Part shown: positions 1 through 11,200 of the stretch, one piece after another
Numbering within the stretch: position 1 is the stretch's first letter
Layout: each line of letters starts with the position of its first letter
DNA from: Dendrophyllia cribrosa
Taxonomy: Eukaryota > Cnidaria > Anthozoa > Scleractinia > Dendrophylliidae
Length of the DNA: 64,000 bases
Assembly (NCBI GenBank): GCA_024195265.1
Contig: JAJLRJ010000004.1
Coordinates: 41,058,988-41,122,987, forward strand
Direction of reading: 5' to 3'
The notes under the pieces: model-generated
Told to the model about the DNA's origin: nothing
The model's database searches: none
What the model saw: only the letters and a program-made list of their open reading frames with translations
Position numbers and translations under genes: made by a program

Positions 1-62
1 CATGTATGTATCAAAGGAATTCAGAAGTCAGGTATTCTCACTGAGAAAGGTGCCACATGTAC

Positions 63-3000
63 CTTGATTTGGCTCCTTAGCTGGCTGCTGTTCTTCAAAT
101 CACCCTTCTTAGGTTTATCACTAGATGACTCCTTAATTGGACTTGAAAGAGGTACTTCTAACTCTAGTATAGCAAGCACAATAGAAAACATATTAAAGCA
201 AAAGTCAACAAAAAATGCTGGAGTGACCAGTTTTATACTTAATTTATTGAATTAGCATTTACAGGCATGTCAAGTTGTTCAGAGGGCAGCAGTTCTATTG
301 ACCTACCCCCAAAACATGAATTCATAGTCCATGTACATGTACCAAAATATTGTACATAGGCTTAGCTGTATATGTGCAAACATGTGCAGTAATAAACCCT
401 GCTTTATGGAAACCCACTTAACATGGACAACTTGTTTACCTGTATGGCCAGTTCGATCCACTGTCCCAGTGAAATTAAAACCTGCTTAATGCAGACAACC
501 CGTTAATACGGACACAATTTATGATCCAGATGGTGTCTGTAATAATGAGGAACTTGACTGTACAGTGTACATTGTAAGCTGCTTGTGGTCCTTTCAATTC
601 TTAATCTAATTTATAATTACAGTATTTTCTGCTTTTCTTTAATACAACTGTTGTCTAACACTGGCTAGCATGTGTAGTATTTATTACTCAATGCTATTTA
701 TAGTGTTCAGGACATTACAGACATCCCTCTGACAAAATGCTTGCTACAGTAAGTGTCTTCACCTTGGGTGCTACAATGTGACAGAAAAGCTCACGACAAG
801 TACTATAATTTATGTGGTAAGTTGTATTATATTTAGTGATGATATAAATTATAATTTATGATATGTTAAAATACATTTAATGTAATTTGATTAGTATAAA
901 TACCTGGTGGAGGGCTCAAGTTCATTGCCTTCAGTATCAGTTTGATACAGTTATGGAGAGCTGACTCAGGATCAACCGGTACTTCATCATCGCATGTATA
1001 ACACCTGACAATACACAACAAAAAAGTGTTGGTGCTCAGAAGATTCAGAAGACATCACATTATGTGCTAGTTAGTATGTTTTGTTTTCTTGAGCCCAGTG
1101 GCTAATACCATACTAGCACCCATCTTCAGGTGGGGTTCGTCAACTGCTACATGCACATGTATACTGTATCTCAACACACTCACCAGACGACCCAGTTTTG
1201 AAGATGAACCACAATGTTGTGGGAAGGATTGGACTTGTTATGTGACAAAGAATGTTTCTCTTCACTGTTCCTATCACAACCCTGGAGACAGAAGAATAGT
1301 TACAACTTCTTTCTGTAGTGTGGAGGAGGATCTCTAGGAGAATAGGAACCAAGGAGTATAATTACAGGGCAGGAAGTCAGTACAGGAAGCAAGAAGAGAG
1401 AGGATTGGAAGAGGGATTCCAAAGGTGGCAGGATTGATGCAGGAAACAATCATGTTGTTCTTCTTAAATGGAACCCTGCCATTGTTAAGTCCTTTTCAGT
1501 TGCAAGGACAGATTATCTAGAAGGACATTACAGCTTCTTTAAAGTGCCCATGAAATTAAATTTTTGACCCATTTCTTATACATGTACTAACAAATTGAAG
1601 TCCATGTTCCACTGATTCATAATTTTCCAATTTAAGTTATGTTCAAGCAATGAAAAGTATTGTTTTGGATGTCCAAAGTTGGACAAAAATGAACTTATCG
1701 TGTCCTGGGGTCTGGAACAAGTATAAAAAAAAACATAGAATGCACGATCACTGCAACAAACCATTGAGAATGGCCGGATCAGGATTTCCAGACCTAGATC
1801 AGTATTAACACTTGAAGTGAAACAAAAGAAACGGCAAACTGATCCTTACAGCAGAAAAACAGAAGCAGAAGCAAATAACATGGTGATGTCATGAGTTGTG
1901 CAGACTTGCGGTGTCGCTTTCAGACCTCCGACGAATTTTGACTACCATGTTGACTACGAAGGTCTGCACAACTGCTGATGTCACAAGTCCTAATTTTCAT
2001 ATTGTGGCCACACGCTGGTTGTCCCATATTTTTTGGCTCAAAGAGGCCAACTTTGAGGTAAGAAAAAAAAAATAAATTGTGCACTTGACCATAACTTAAA
2101 TTGGAAAATTATGAATCAGTGGAACATGGACTTCAATTTTGTAGCAGGGTTCTCACTAAGTTTTAGAGTAGACGGTTGAGATGTAATAGTAGGCAGCTGC
2201 ATTCAGGTTTGTTTAACACATATTAAGCCTTTTCATTGAAAAGTAGGCGGCTCAAAATTCAAAGTAGCCGGTTTTTTAGCCGGTTGCCGGCACTTAATGA
2301 GAACCCTGTTTTAGTATAAGAAACGGGTGGAAAATTTCATTTCATAGGCACTTTTAAAAAAAATAAGCTACACGATGTACATCAGGGCTGTCATTAGCGG
2401 CTGGCACCTGTCTATTATGGCAAGAAACTGCTGTGAAGATGACCAATGACTAATGAGGGCAACAACAATGGGAGGTTATTTTGAGTAAGTTATAACCAGG
2501 TACCTATTTTCCTTGTATAGCTTGCAACCTCAAAACTAAATGACAGCCCTCAGTGGTACATGTACATGTACATTTTGCTATCAAACAAATCTTTGGCAAT
2601 CAGCCGGAATGTTTCAGATGAGTGGCTTTTTTTTCTTACCCTTGTAAAGTAATAGGGATTTTACACAAATCTACAATGAGAGCTGGTATAATTCAGATCG
2701 ATCATCATTTCTGCTTGATTTGCTAACAAAACCAAGTACATGTAGTAAGCTGCAGATCTTTTGTTTCAGACACAGCCTGTGATTGGCTAATTAATGCCAG
2801 ATGGCCCCAGTTGAAGTTGTTGCACTGGAATTGTCCCTCTTTGGGCACTCCAGCACAAAGGGATTGATTGCCATCCAACACATGACACACCCCTGATCAA
2901 ACGTTACTAGGTTTTTTTATTACTATATGTTAGATTTCACTTTAGCAATTGCTCTTGTAGCAGTCACATCATTTCACTCCCGCCCACCCTCCTTGTTTTT

Positions 3001-3153
3001 CTCCCGCCCACCCTCCTTGTTTTTCAGGTTATTATCAGGGGAGGTGGCAGAGAGGTTTCTATTTTAATAAATTACCTTTTTTGTGTCTTTGGATGCGGAA
3101 ATAAACTTCTCTCTCGGCCGTAAACAAGCTGTGCTGTTGTTGTGTTGTCGGCA

Positions 3154-3187
<34 letters not shown>

Positions 3188-4917
3188 TAAAAAAATATGA
3201 CCATAAAAAAATGAACACAGTAATATATACCTGATGAGCACAACAGAGACAAATGCAGACACCCAGTCCCTCTGATGAATCAAGCTCACCACAATCCTGA
3301 AACCATACAACAAGACAAATCCTGACTGTGTCAGAAATAAGGACACAAGTGCTCAGAAAACATATCTAAACCACAAATCAGAGTGACTATAAAATATCCC
3401 ACAACTCCTGACCTTTTAGATAGATAGATAATCTTTATTTAAACACGGTAAAAATTCGTCAGCTAAAAATCATTATAATACTAACACAAAGCAATAAACT
3501 AATATTAAAAAATATCTATATATGAAGAATTTAATAAATAATAAAAAGCTGCTTTCCACGAATGCCGTGCCTTATAGTTCCTCTTTGAGAAGTCGTTTAA
3601 ATTGCCCAAGGGACTCAGCTTTCCTTACATTATGAGAAAGGCTGTTCCAGAGCATGGCGCCACTATAACTGAAACTATTTTTATAATAGTTTGTGCGCGG
3701 CAATGGAACATTAAGTTTCAATGATAAACATAAATGTACATGTACCATCCTATAGTGTGAGGTCCATATTGTACTTTTTTTAGGGAGACACATGTACAAA
3801 TCACACAACCGTGGGTGAGAGTTTTTCACCAGCTGACAGGGGCTTTAATTTACTTGTGATTCACAATTTCTAATTTCAAGATCTTTATCATGCTTAAATG
3901 AATGAAATTTTTTACTTTGACATTACCCTTGAACCAAGTGCTGAATTAAACTTGTTTCGTGAATTATGAATTTTGTTTAGCTTTGATTTATTTCTGGTTG
4001 TTTTATTGCTTTGGTAAATTTATGTCTTTGTTTTCAGTGTTGTGGTCGCTATGGACATGCTTCATTATATCATATCATATTTTTGCATTGTGTCACTTAT
4101 CTAAAAATAAAATTAATAGACAATGCTGTGATCTGGTGAATCAATATTCCTCAATTTTATGTGAACGTAAAATAACTTTTGCTTGAATTTCTCAAAGGGG
4201 TGTAGGGGGCAATTAAAAATGCCATGTCTGTACTGGGTTTCTAACTAGATTCTAATAAATAGAATGAAATCTACTTACCAAGCACTGACCCAGGGTAGTG
4301 TGAGGAACTTTGTTTTGCAAGTTCTGAAGCTTGACTGATTTTGAAATGTGTGGACACCTTTTCACATCTATAATAACATTTAAATAGATAAATCTTTAAT
4401 TAATTAACTAATTCGTCAGGCATGTAAAACTGACTACTTCAAATTTCACTTAACATCGACCAATACCACCTAATACCGGCGTGGGAACAGGGTGATATGG
4501 TTAGCGTGATTTTAGAATCATAAGACTTCCGGTTTAAAAATAGTTTTCATTTAATAATACATTTCTGTGGTGTTATTTAAGGGTAACTAGAAAATGCTGA
4601 AAATATTTAGGATCTTAAAAACAAAAGGTACAGGTTTTAAGATACATTTAAGTTAATAAACAATGATAAATTTATGATTGAAGTTTAATTTTGGCCACAT
4701 GTAGATCTCGAGTTACGAAGTATGCAACACTGTAAGCCTCTTTGATCAGCTTTGATACAATATTATTTCGAGAATTGACGCTATAAAAAACATTCAACAA
4801 CTCCAGAGCGATACCTAAGGCATTATAATCACCTTCATCGCCATTTTCGTAGTCAATATCCTCGTTTGCCTTGGAATTTTTCTTCTTTTTCTGCGAGTTT
4901 CGCCTCCCTTTCGCCAT
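63..4917 (-). CDS. USP16: USP16/USP45-like ubiquitin-specific protease, N-terminal part (gene continues beyond left edge)
   Basis: Deubiquitinating cysteine protease of the USP16/USP45 group; USP16 acts on ubiquitinated histone H2A in the nucleus. Five exons chain on the minus strand with GT/AG borders and agreeing phases: 4815-4917 (34 Lys-rich codons from an ATG in good context), 4279-4367, 3231-3296, 904-1004 and 63-163. Exons two, three and the 904-1004 exon carry the Cys/His ladder of a ZnF-UBP domain: CPH, CLDC, CLCC followed by AHQ, and CYTCDDEV. The 63-163 exon is a Ser/Lys linker ending where family members enter the catalytic domain, so the catalytic Cys and His boxes lie outside the window. 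Phase demands one further exon between 1005 and 3230, in phase 0 and ending in two bases of a Trp codon, with the remaining zinc ligands; I did not find it. CYTCDDEV looks closer to USP16 than USP45, from memory of the family. Confidence 0.82.
411..565. mobile_element. Degenerate small TIR element of the CAGT-GAACCTC family
   Basis: The segment has repeated words of the type GACAAC.., GGACAC.. and ends in AACTTGACTGTACAG, resembling the better copies at 47987-48169 and 58160-58595. The left terminus is poorly preserved. It lies in an intron of the USP16-like gene. Confidence 0.4.
1530..2370. mobile_element. Palindromic TIR element with a nested second element in its right arm
   Basis: The left arm (about 1530-1655) and the right arm (about 2089-2370) are near-complements: the tract AATTGAAGTCCATG near 1594 reappears reversed near 2130, and AAAGTGCC(C/T)ATGAAAT occurs at both outer ends. 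The right arm is split by the element at 2145-2308. No coding capacity is visible. It lies in the USP16-like gene, where one zinc-finger exon is still missing. Confidence 0.65.
2145..2308. mobile_element. Small TIR element (CAGGGTTCTCA ends) nested in a palindromic element
   Basis: It begins CAGGGTTCTCACTAAG and ends CTTAATGAGAACCCTG, an imperfect inverted pair. It interrupts the right arm of the 1530-2370 palindrome, which continues on both sides, so it is the younger insertion. Confidence 0.65.
3154..3184 (+). repeat. G homopolymer, 31 bases
   Basis: Uninterrupted G run close to the 3' side of the 3231-3296 exon of the USP16-like gene. Runs like this are prone to sequencing and assembly error, so missing or collapsed sequence here is possible. 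Confidence 0.9.
3417..3835 (-). pseudogene. 3' end of a non-LTR retrotransposon (reverse transcriptase C-terminus and tail)
   Basis: On the minus strand the reading frame 3829-3572 ends in [20 protein letters not shown] followed by [12 protein letters not shown], the familiar C-terminus of LINE open reading frame 2 proteins. A short 3' UTR follows with AATAAAG and a terminal GATA-type microsatellite at 3417-3431. The 5' part is missing, as in a 5'-truncated LINE copy. The tail resembles the one at 16262-16451. Confidence 0.8.
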
Positions 4918-5229
4918 GTTGGAACCGGCTACAACGAGTATCCGCTGTCGCACAGACAGCGGACGCATAAAGATTTGATCGCGAAGACTGGTGACAAGGA
5001 TGATTCCCTCGCATGTTTGTCTTCGTGGAGTTTATTGATTCGTTGTTCCGCGGCAAGTTCCGTAGTCTGTGTGTACTGTGCTAAAGGGCTTTACGTCCCG
5101 ACACGTCTCGTTAACAACAACGAAAATGTCGTAGTGGATGAAAGAGTGGCAAAAAATCGCTATCGCTCATTAACTGAGATTGTGCTTCTCCAGTTTTCTC
5201 TTCTGTGCCACAGAAGAACGAAAAACAAT
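4918..5229. promoter_or_regulatory. Bidirectional promoter between divergent USP16-like and YccV-domain genes
   Basis: The two inferred start codons (4917 on minus, 5230 on plus) face away from each other across 312 bp, so both promoters and 5' UTRs must lie here or overlap here. The stretch is richer in CpG than its surroundings and I see no TATA box. It contains a perfect inverted repeat, TCCGCTGTC at 4941-4949 and GACAGCGGA at 4955-4963, with a 5-base spacer. Transcription starts are not visible in the sequence. Confidence 0.5.
4941..4963. repeat. Perfect 9-bp inverted repeat in the divergent promoter
   Basis: TCCGCTGTC, spacer GCACA, then GACAGCGGA. The arms pair without mismatch. It lies 24 bp upstream of the USP16-like start codon, so it could be a protein-binding palindrome or a hairpin in the 5' UTR. 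Function is not shown by the sequence. Confidence 0.5.
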
Positions 5230-8200
5230 ATGCCTCGAGGACTCCAGTTTCTTATTCTGCTTCTCGCAGTGCCGTTGCAGTATTTAATTTGCCAGTGGAC
5301 TTCTCCATCTGCAGGCGAGAGGGCTCAGCTAATAAAACAGTAAGTTTGCGTTCGCTGAAATACATGTGTACAAATGCAAAATGTATTAGACATTGTGGTT
5401 GACAACATACAGTACAGTGCTTTGCAGAAATGCATAATAGGTGGTTTTCATGTTACGTCATCGCCGCCATGCTGGTGGACATAAACAATAGTTCTCTCAT
5501 TAGCTCCTTTTGTTCGTCCACCAGCATTTGTTCGTTTCACTATTGTTATCTATGTCTCTAGAGATTGGTTGCAAACCACCTATTGTGCTGACTCATCAGA
5601 CGCAGCAAGTTGGACCTTTACCCAACAGCATGCTACTGCCATGGTGAATTAAAATAAATTCGGGTTCACTGTACAGTCAAGTTTCAGTATCGAATCATCA
5701 ACACCTTGAAATTACCTTCAAAACTATTTATGTAGATTTATTCAGTTATAATGCAAATAGACCATTTAGTTATGTGCTTAGTAACCTGGTCTTTGTGTGG
5801 AAATGAGGCTGAAGTTGACCATGTTTTGATAGAAACCTTTCTTTTCAGATGTAAATCACGTTGTTCTTAATTTGCTAACTAACATGATTTACATATGAAA
5901 AGCGGTAAGGTTTGTATCAAAACAAAGTCAACTCCAGCCTCACATTCACTCAAAGGCCAGGGTACTAAGCACATAACTAAATGGTCTATTGAAAGGCACA
6001 GAAGCCGAGTTGTGCTATTAATAGTCAGGTGTCAAACTTATTTAGTTTGCTGGTCAACCATAATGGTTTCAAACAGTTTGCGAGAAGTTGAACTACATTT
6101 ATTTTGTTGTTGTAATTAATTTCTGAATGTAAGCCTTATATTAGACCACCTCATAGACCCTATTCATAAATGGCGGCTGATTTATTTATTCTTTTATATT
6201 CCTGCTAATCAGCCAAACTAGCCTCATTTTAGAGCAAAAATTCTTTTGAATTTTGCACATGCTAACGAGGCTAGTTGGGCTGATTAGCATGAATATAAAA
6301 GAATAATAAACCAGCTGCCATTGATGAATAGGGTCTATACATATAGTTTTTCTAACTTTGTAATTTTGGCTTGGACAGAAAGAACACCTTGAAATTAACA
6401 AGAACTTTAAATTTTAGCATAATATCTTGCATGTAGGTCAGTGAATTTTAAAATTTTACAGACATTTGTGTTGCGGTATGCAAATCCCGATATCAGGTAT
6501 TAACTGGCTCTATATCTCCACTTCTGAGCAAGGTATAACACTCAGATTTACAAGGTTTGCTAATTAAAAGGTGCTCTAATATTCCAGCAGCATTATATTG
6601 ATGGTTTGTCTGTCAAAGACTAAATTTAAAAAAACTATGGGGTGGTCTGACACAGCCCTCAGCAACGGCTGTCTGAAACAGGCCCTGTAAACAAATGTGT
6701 CATTGTTAATGGAATGTAAATAGCAATGATAATGAACATCATAAAGGATAAAGTCATCATGAGCCTACGTGGCTGACAACTGCAGGAGCCTAACCCGGTG
6801 TCTGTAGCTTTAAAGAAAGCGAACATTACTACTCGCCAACCCCCCTGGATGGAATGTTGGTTGGAGGGGAGGGGTGGGGGTTCAGTACATCTTGAAGACT
6901 CAATTATGAAATGTCAAATTCTGCACAGATACATGTAATTTGGGCAATGCACTGCGATTTTACCTAAAATAACTTGGGGTTGGGTCCTCCCCTTGATCTA
7001 CTACTGCTGGGTTGAGAGACAATGTGGTCCATGCATTTCTTACATGTCGGGACATGGTCTGGACTTCACTGATGGCCAATAGCCCACTTCGAAAAATACC
7101 ATAATTATCTTTTATGTGCAGGCTCAGCCTCACCGGGGTGTAATTATTCAAGTCTCCTTTGTTAGAATGGCACAATGGAATTCAGAGTACATGTAGGAAT
7201 GCTAGGACGTAGCATTATGTGTTCGTATTCAAATGTGCACCGTATTCAAATTGCCAAGAAGTTAAAGCATAGTATGTGCAGTTCGTGCTGAAAACGAAAG
7301 AAATTGAAAAAATCAGGCTTACATCAAGCACCACCCAAACCTGCACTTTAAAGAGTATTATGGTATTTTTCGAAATGGCTTATATACATGCACTTAAACC
7401 ACTAAAACACTGCCCCTCCACAACCTATTTTTGCATACATGTAATTCACTTTTTTTCATTCATTTCAATTCACTGACTATTTTATTAAGGCTTCTGCCTG
7501 AAAACCCCAAACCTGTGGTCTTGCAGTGAATTATATTGCACTGAATAATGCTTCATTTTGTCAATAGGTTTTCAAAGTCCCTGACTTTATTTAGTGGTAG
7601 TATTCTTGAGTGGGAAAAATGGCCAGACATGATAGCCAACTGGACACGTTCTTTGATGTTATATTTGGATGATGAAGATGGTGAATGTCCTGCTGAAGAA
7701 GTAATAAAATTCCAAGAAAAGAATGGACACTTTGGCATGTCCACTGTGCCACGGACCCCCAGACCAAAACATGTTAAATTCAAAGTTGGTCAAGTTATCC
7801 GACATAAGTTGTGGAATTATCGTGGAGTTGTTATTGGCTGGGATGAGAAAATGAAGGTACAGCTGCATAACTTTAGTTGGCTAATAGTCATTACATTTGC
7901 ATGTTAATCTTTTCAGATTCAAAAGGACATACCTGTACAACTGGCAGTTTAATTTCTTATGTATTAATTGTCTATGAATATAGCTCACTGTTTGGAAATG
8001 AAAGGCAGAGGGGTGGGACAGGGGTGGGAGTTTAAACCAAACAAAACCTTCCATGGGTGTGGTGGATATGGATATTTTCTGAAACAACACATTAGCATTC
8101 TCTAATTATCCTGGCTTATAGTATTGTTTACATGTAGTATATATACTGACAATCATTTTGGAATGATACACTGTATTTGTCATCTGAGTATTGTTAGTGT

Positions 8201-11200
8201 ATTGTTGGTCATTGATTAGTCATTTGCAAGATGCAGGTAGCTGTTCGTGCCCTTTCAGTGGTGTTCATTTTAATTAGTTAATAAACCAGCTTTCTAGAGT
8301 GAGTCATTTGTAGCACTATGAAACTTACATGTATCTACGCTGACCAACACCGACATTGTGTTTTAACAGCCAATAATATTATAGCCTAACTGACCAATGA
8401 CAAGAAGAGCCAGTGACATTAATACCATTAACTGTCAATATACCATTCATGACTTTGATACGTCATACAAATTATGCTGCTACATCACTTTGATACTTTC
8501 ATATGAATTATGCTGTCCCCATAATTCGTATGATGTTCCCTATATTGTCAGGAAGCCTATAGTTCATACGCGCCGGCTTCCTTGTCAATACCACCTCAAA
8601 ACAAATTTTGTAGTCTATCGTCTTAAGTTATTATAAATTTCTAGTGTATTGTATTATTATTATTATAATTATTATTATATATTTTTTTTTATGTGGTTAA
8701 TGGCAAATAAAAAATGAATGAATGAATGAATGAATGATGGATTCTCCATCAGGTAGTTCTTTTCACTCAACAGACTTATGATACTCCTGATGAGTGCAAA
8801 TCATTTAAAATCTGCAAAGTCAATTAAACTGGAGCCATGAAGCTCGTTGGAACCTCTAATTTTATTTGCCCCGGGTATCATGAAGCTCTATTGTTTTAGG
8901 GAGTCCAAGGGTCCAATTCTTCTGTTGTTTGTTCTATTGTTTTCTCAGCCAATCCTGTGAGGCATTCCGAGAGCTTTGTGCCTGCCCCAATTAAACAGCT
9001 AAAAATGCAACTTCTAATCAGAACTTTCAAACCTTTTGGTATTTTTGACAATAATTAAACTAATTAATATATTGCACTTGTGAGATAATGCAGGTGTTAT
9101 GACACAAGTCATTATTAATAATTTATTATTATTGTTAAATGATTGATTTTACAGGCATCAGAGCTGTGGGCACAGAACAACCATGGAGATAAAAAGGTGG
9201 AGAAAAATGATTATTTTCTTTCTTCCTTCTTCATTATGCTTAAGTCAATGTCACATGCATGTCTCCATTAAGTTTGTTGTTTCTTTTAAATATTGCCACG
9301 GAAGGTTAAGAAATTAAAAAGAACAGCTGTGGTGTTTACAGGCCAATTTAGAAGGGGTAAGATTGGGGGGGGGGGGGGGGGATGGGGGGCAGCCCACCCC
9401 TCTTTATTCACCTTATACATTTTTCATTCTCATCATCTTCACACCAGGGCTGGCCCCCTCCTTGTTCACTCATGAATGACAAATTAAGTCGTTCATGAAT
9501 ATAAATTTATGCATCATTATAATTATATAAACAGTTGAAGCTCTCCTGGTAAGTGACCAGCTCCCTTCAGAGACCACCCTCATAAAACTCTATTTTATTT
9601 CTCAGTAGAACTTCGTAATTAAAAGCTCCCATTAGCTGCCAATTCCTGTAAACGACTGCAATCACCTTTGGGATTTACATGAACTGGACCATCTCTTGAA
9701 GGAGACCACCATTATAGAACTTAAAAGTTAATCTGTTCATTTTTTGGTTGTGTTTCAAATTGATTTTGTTGACAGAAGCATACTGTTGGTGAGTAATTTC
9801 TTTGGTATTATTGCAGGATTTTCGAAGACCAAAACTTGTACCTTTTAACAGTGGGTGGTTGCTTCCGTAAGCAACCAGCTCTAGTAGTTGCGACCATCTT
9901 TTTCAAATCCCGCAGGTGCTCACTTAACAGAGCTTCGACTGTACGTATCATACTATTGTTTATACATAGAGCGGTTTTCAATCGAGTGTCGTAAAACCAA
10001 AACCAAAGTACTTAATTACTCTGGCAATCACAAAAGACGCAGACAATCCAATAAACCAATCAGAACTCAAAACAAATACATGTAACCGGCGCCAAGTGGG
10101 AAAATGCGTGCAAGCAAGTCACGATTGGTTTTGGTTTTACTTCTGATTGGTTGATAAAGTGGCGCAAGATTTTTAAGCCAATCACAAAGCGTGGTTTAAT
10201 GGTTGGTTTAATTCCTAAATCTCCTCTGGGAGAATAGGGCCATTGACTTGTCTCCTCCAACCTGCTCTGTCTCTTGCAGCGATAACAGCTTCGTTCCACA
10301 ACAAAGCACAAAGCGTAGCAATGCAAAACTAAAGCAATCACAAAGTTACTTTCGACACTCAATTGAAAACCGCTCTATTATCAAACCAATTGTTTTCTTG
10401 ACCACTGCAGATATTTATTTAATATTACCATTAGCCATAGTTAACCCTTTCCTTTCCAGAAACAATTATGGAGACATGTAGACTGTAGTTCTAACTTTTG
10501 AGTCTGCCGACGAATTCCTATGGTGTGACCATTCAAATGAAACCTCTCCAGCAGTACTTTTGCATGGAACCATTTGTTCTAACTTTTGAGTTTGTTGATG
10601 AAATCCTATGGTGTGACCATTCAAATGAAACCTCTCCAGCAGTACTTTTGCATGGTACCATTTGTTCTAACTTTTGAGTCTGTTGATGAAATCCTATGGT
10701 GTGACCATTCAAATGAAACCTCTTCAGCAGTACTTTTGCATGGTACCATTTGTTCTAACTTTTGAGTTTGTGGATGAAATTCTATGGTGTAAGCATTCAA
10801 ATGAAACCTCTCCAGCAATACTTTTGCATGGTACCATTAAATGGTTTTTCATTATATATTTTACAAAATGAAATTTCCGTTTTTCTTGCATTTTGATTTT
10901 TGGCACTCTTGGGAGTTTAAGGTGTGATATTCATTATTACTAACAGTACATGTATTTAAATATTGTTGCAGCATTGGCGGGAGATGCCTAATTATGCAAT
11001 TCTTGTTGACATACGGGATCGACCCAGCAGTCAAATCACTTATGTGCCTGAGGAGAACATTGAACTTATTACAAACACCAAGGTGAGCATACCTTTATTT
11101 GCACAAAAACGTGTGCATGCAGGCATTAATGCAAATTTCCTTTATCTGCAGTGAGAGCAATAATTCACAATTGTATAGACCCTATTCATAAATGGCGGCC

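Noticed and set aside
1089..1352. Cys-rich short frame as the missing zinc-finger exon
   Set aside because: The plus-strand frame has the wrong orientation for the USP16-like gene, and the minus-strand frame lacks the expected His/Cys pattern and splice phases.
2795..2890. Minus-strand stretch starting GGGTGTGTCATG as the missing zinc-finger exon
   Set aside because: It has an acceptor-like CAG and begins Gly-Cys, but the His ladder is missing, no donor with two bases of a Trp codon follows, and the sequence looks repetitive.
10500..10860. Regular repeats resembling a CRISPR array
   Set aside because: Units of 88 bp follow each other directly without unique spacers, lie in a eukaryotic TTAA element and have no cas genes nearby. 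It is a minisatellite.
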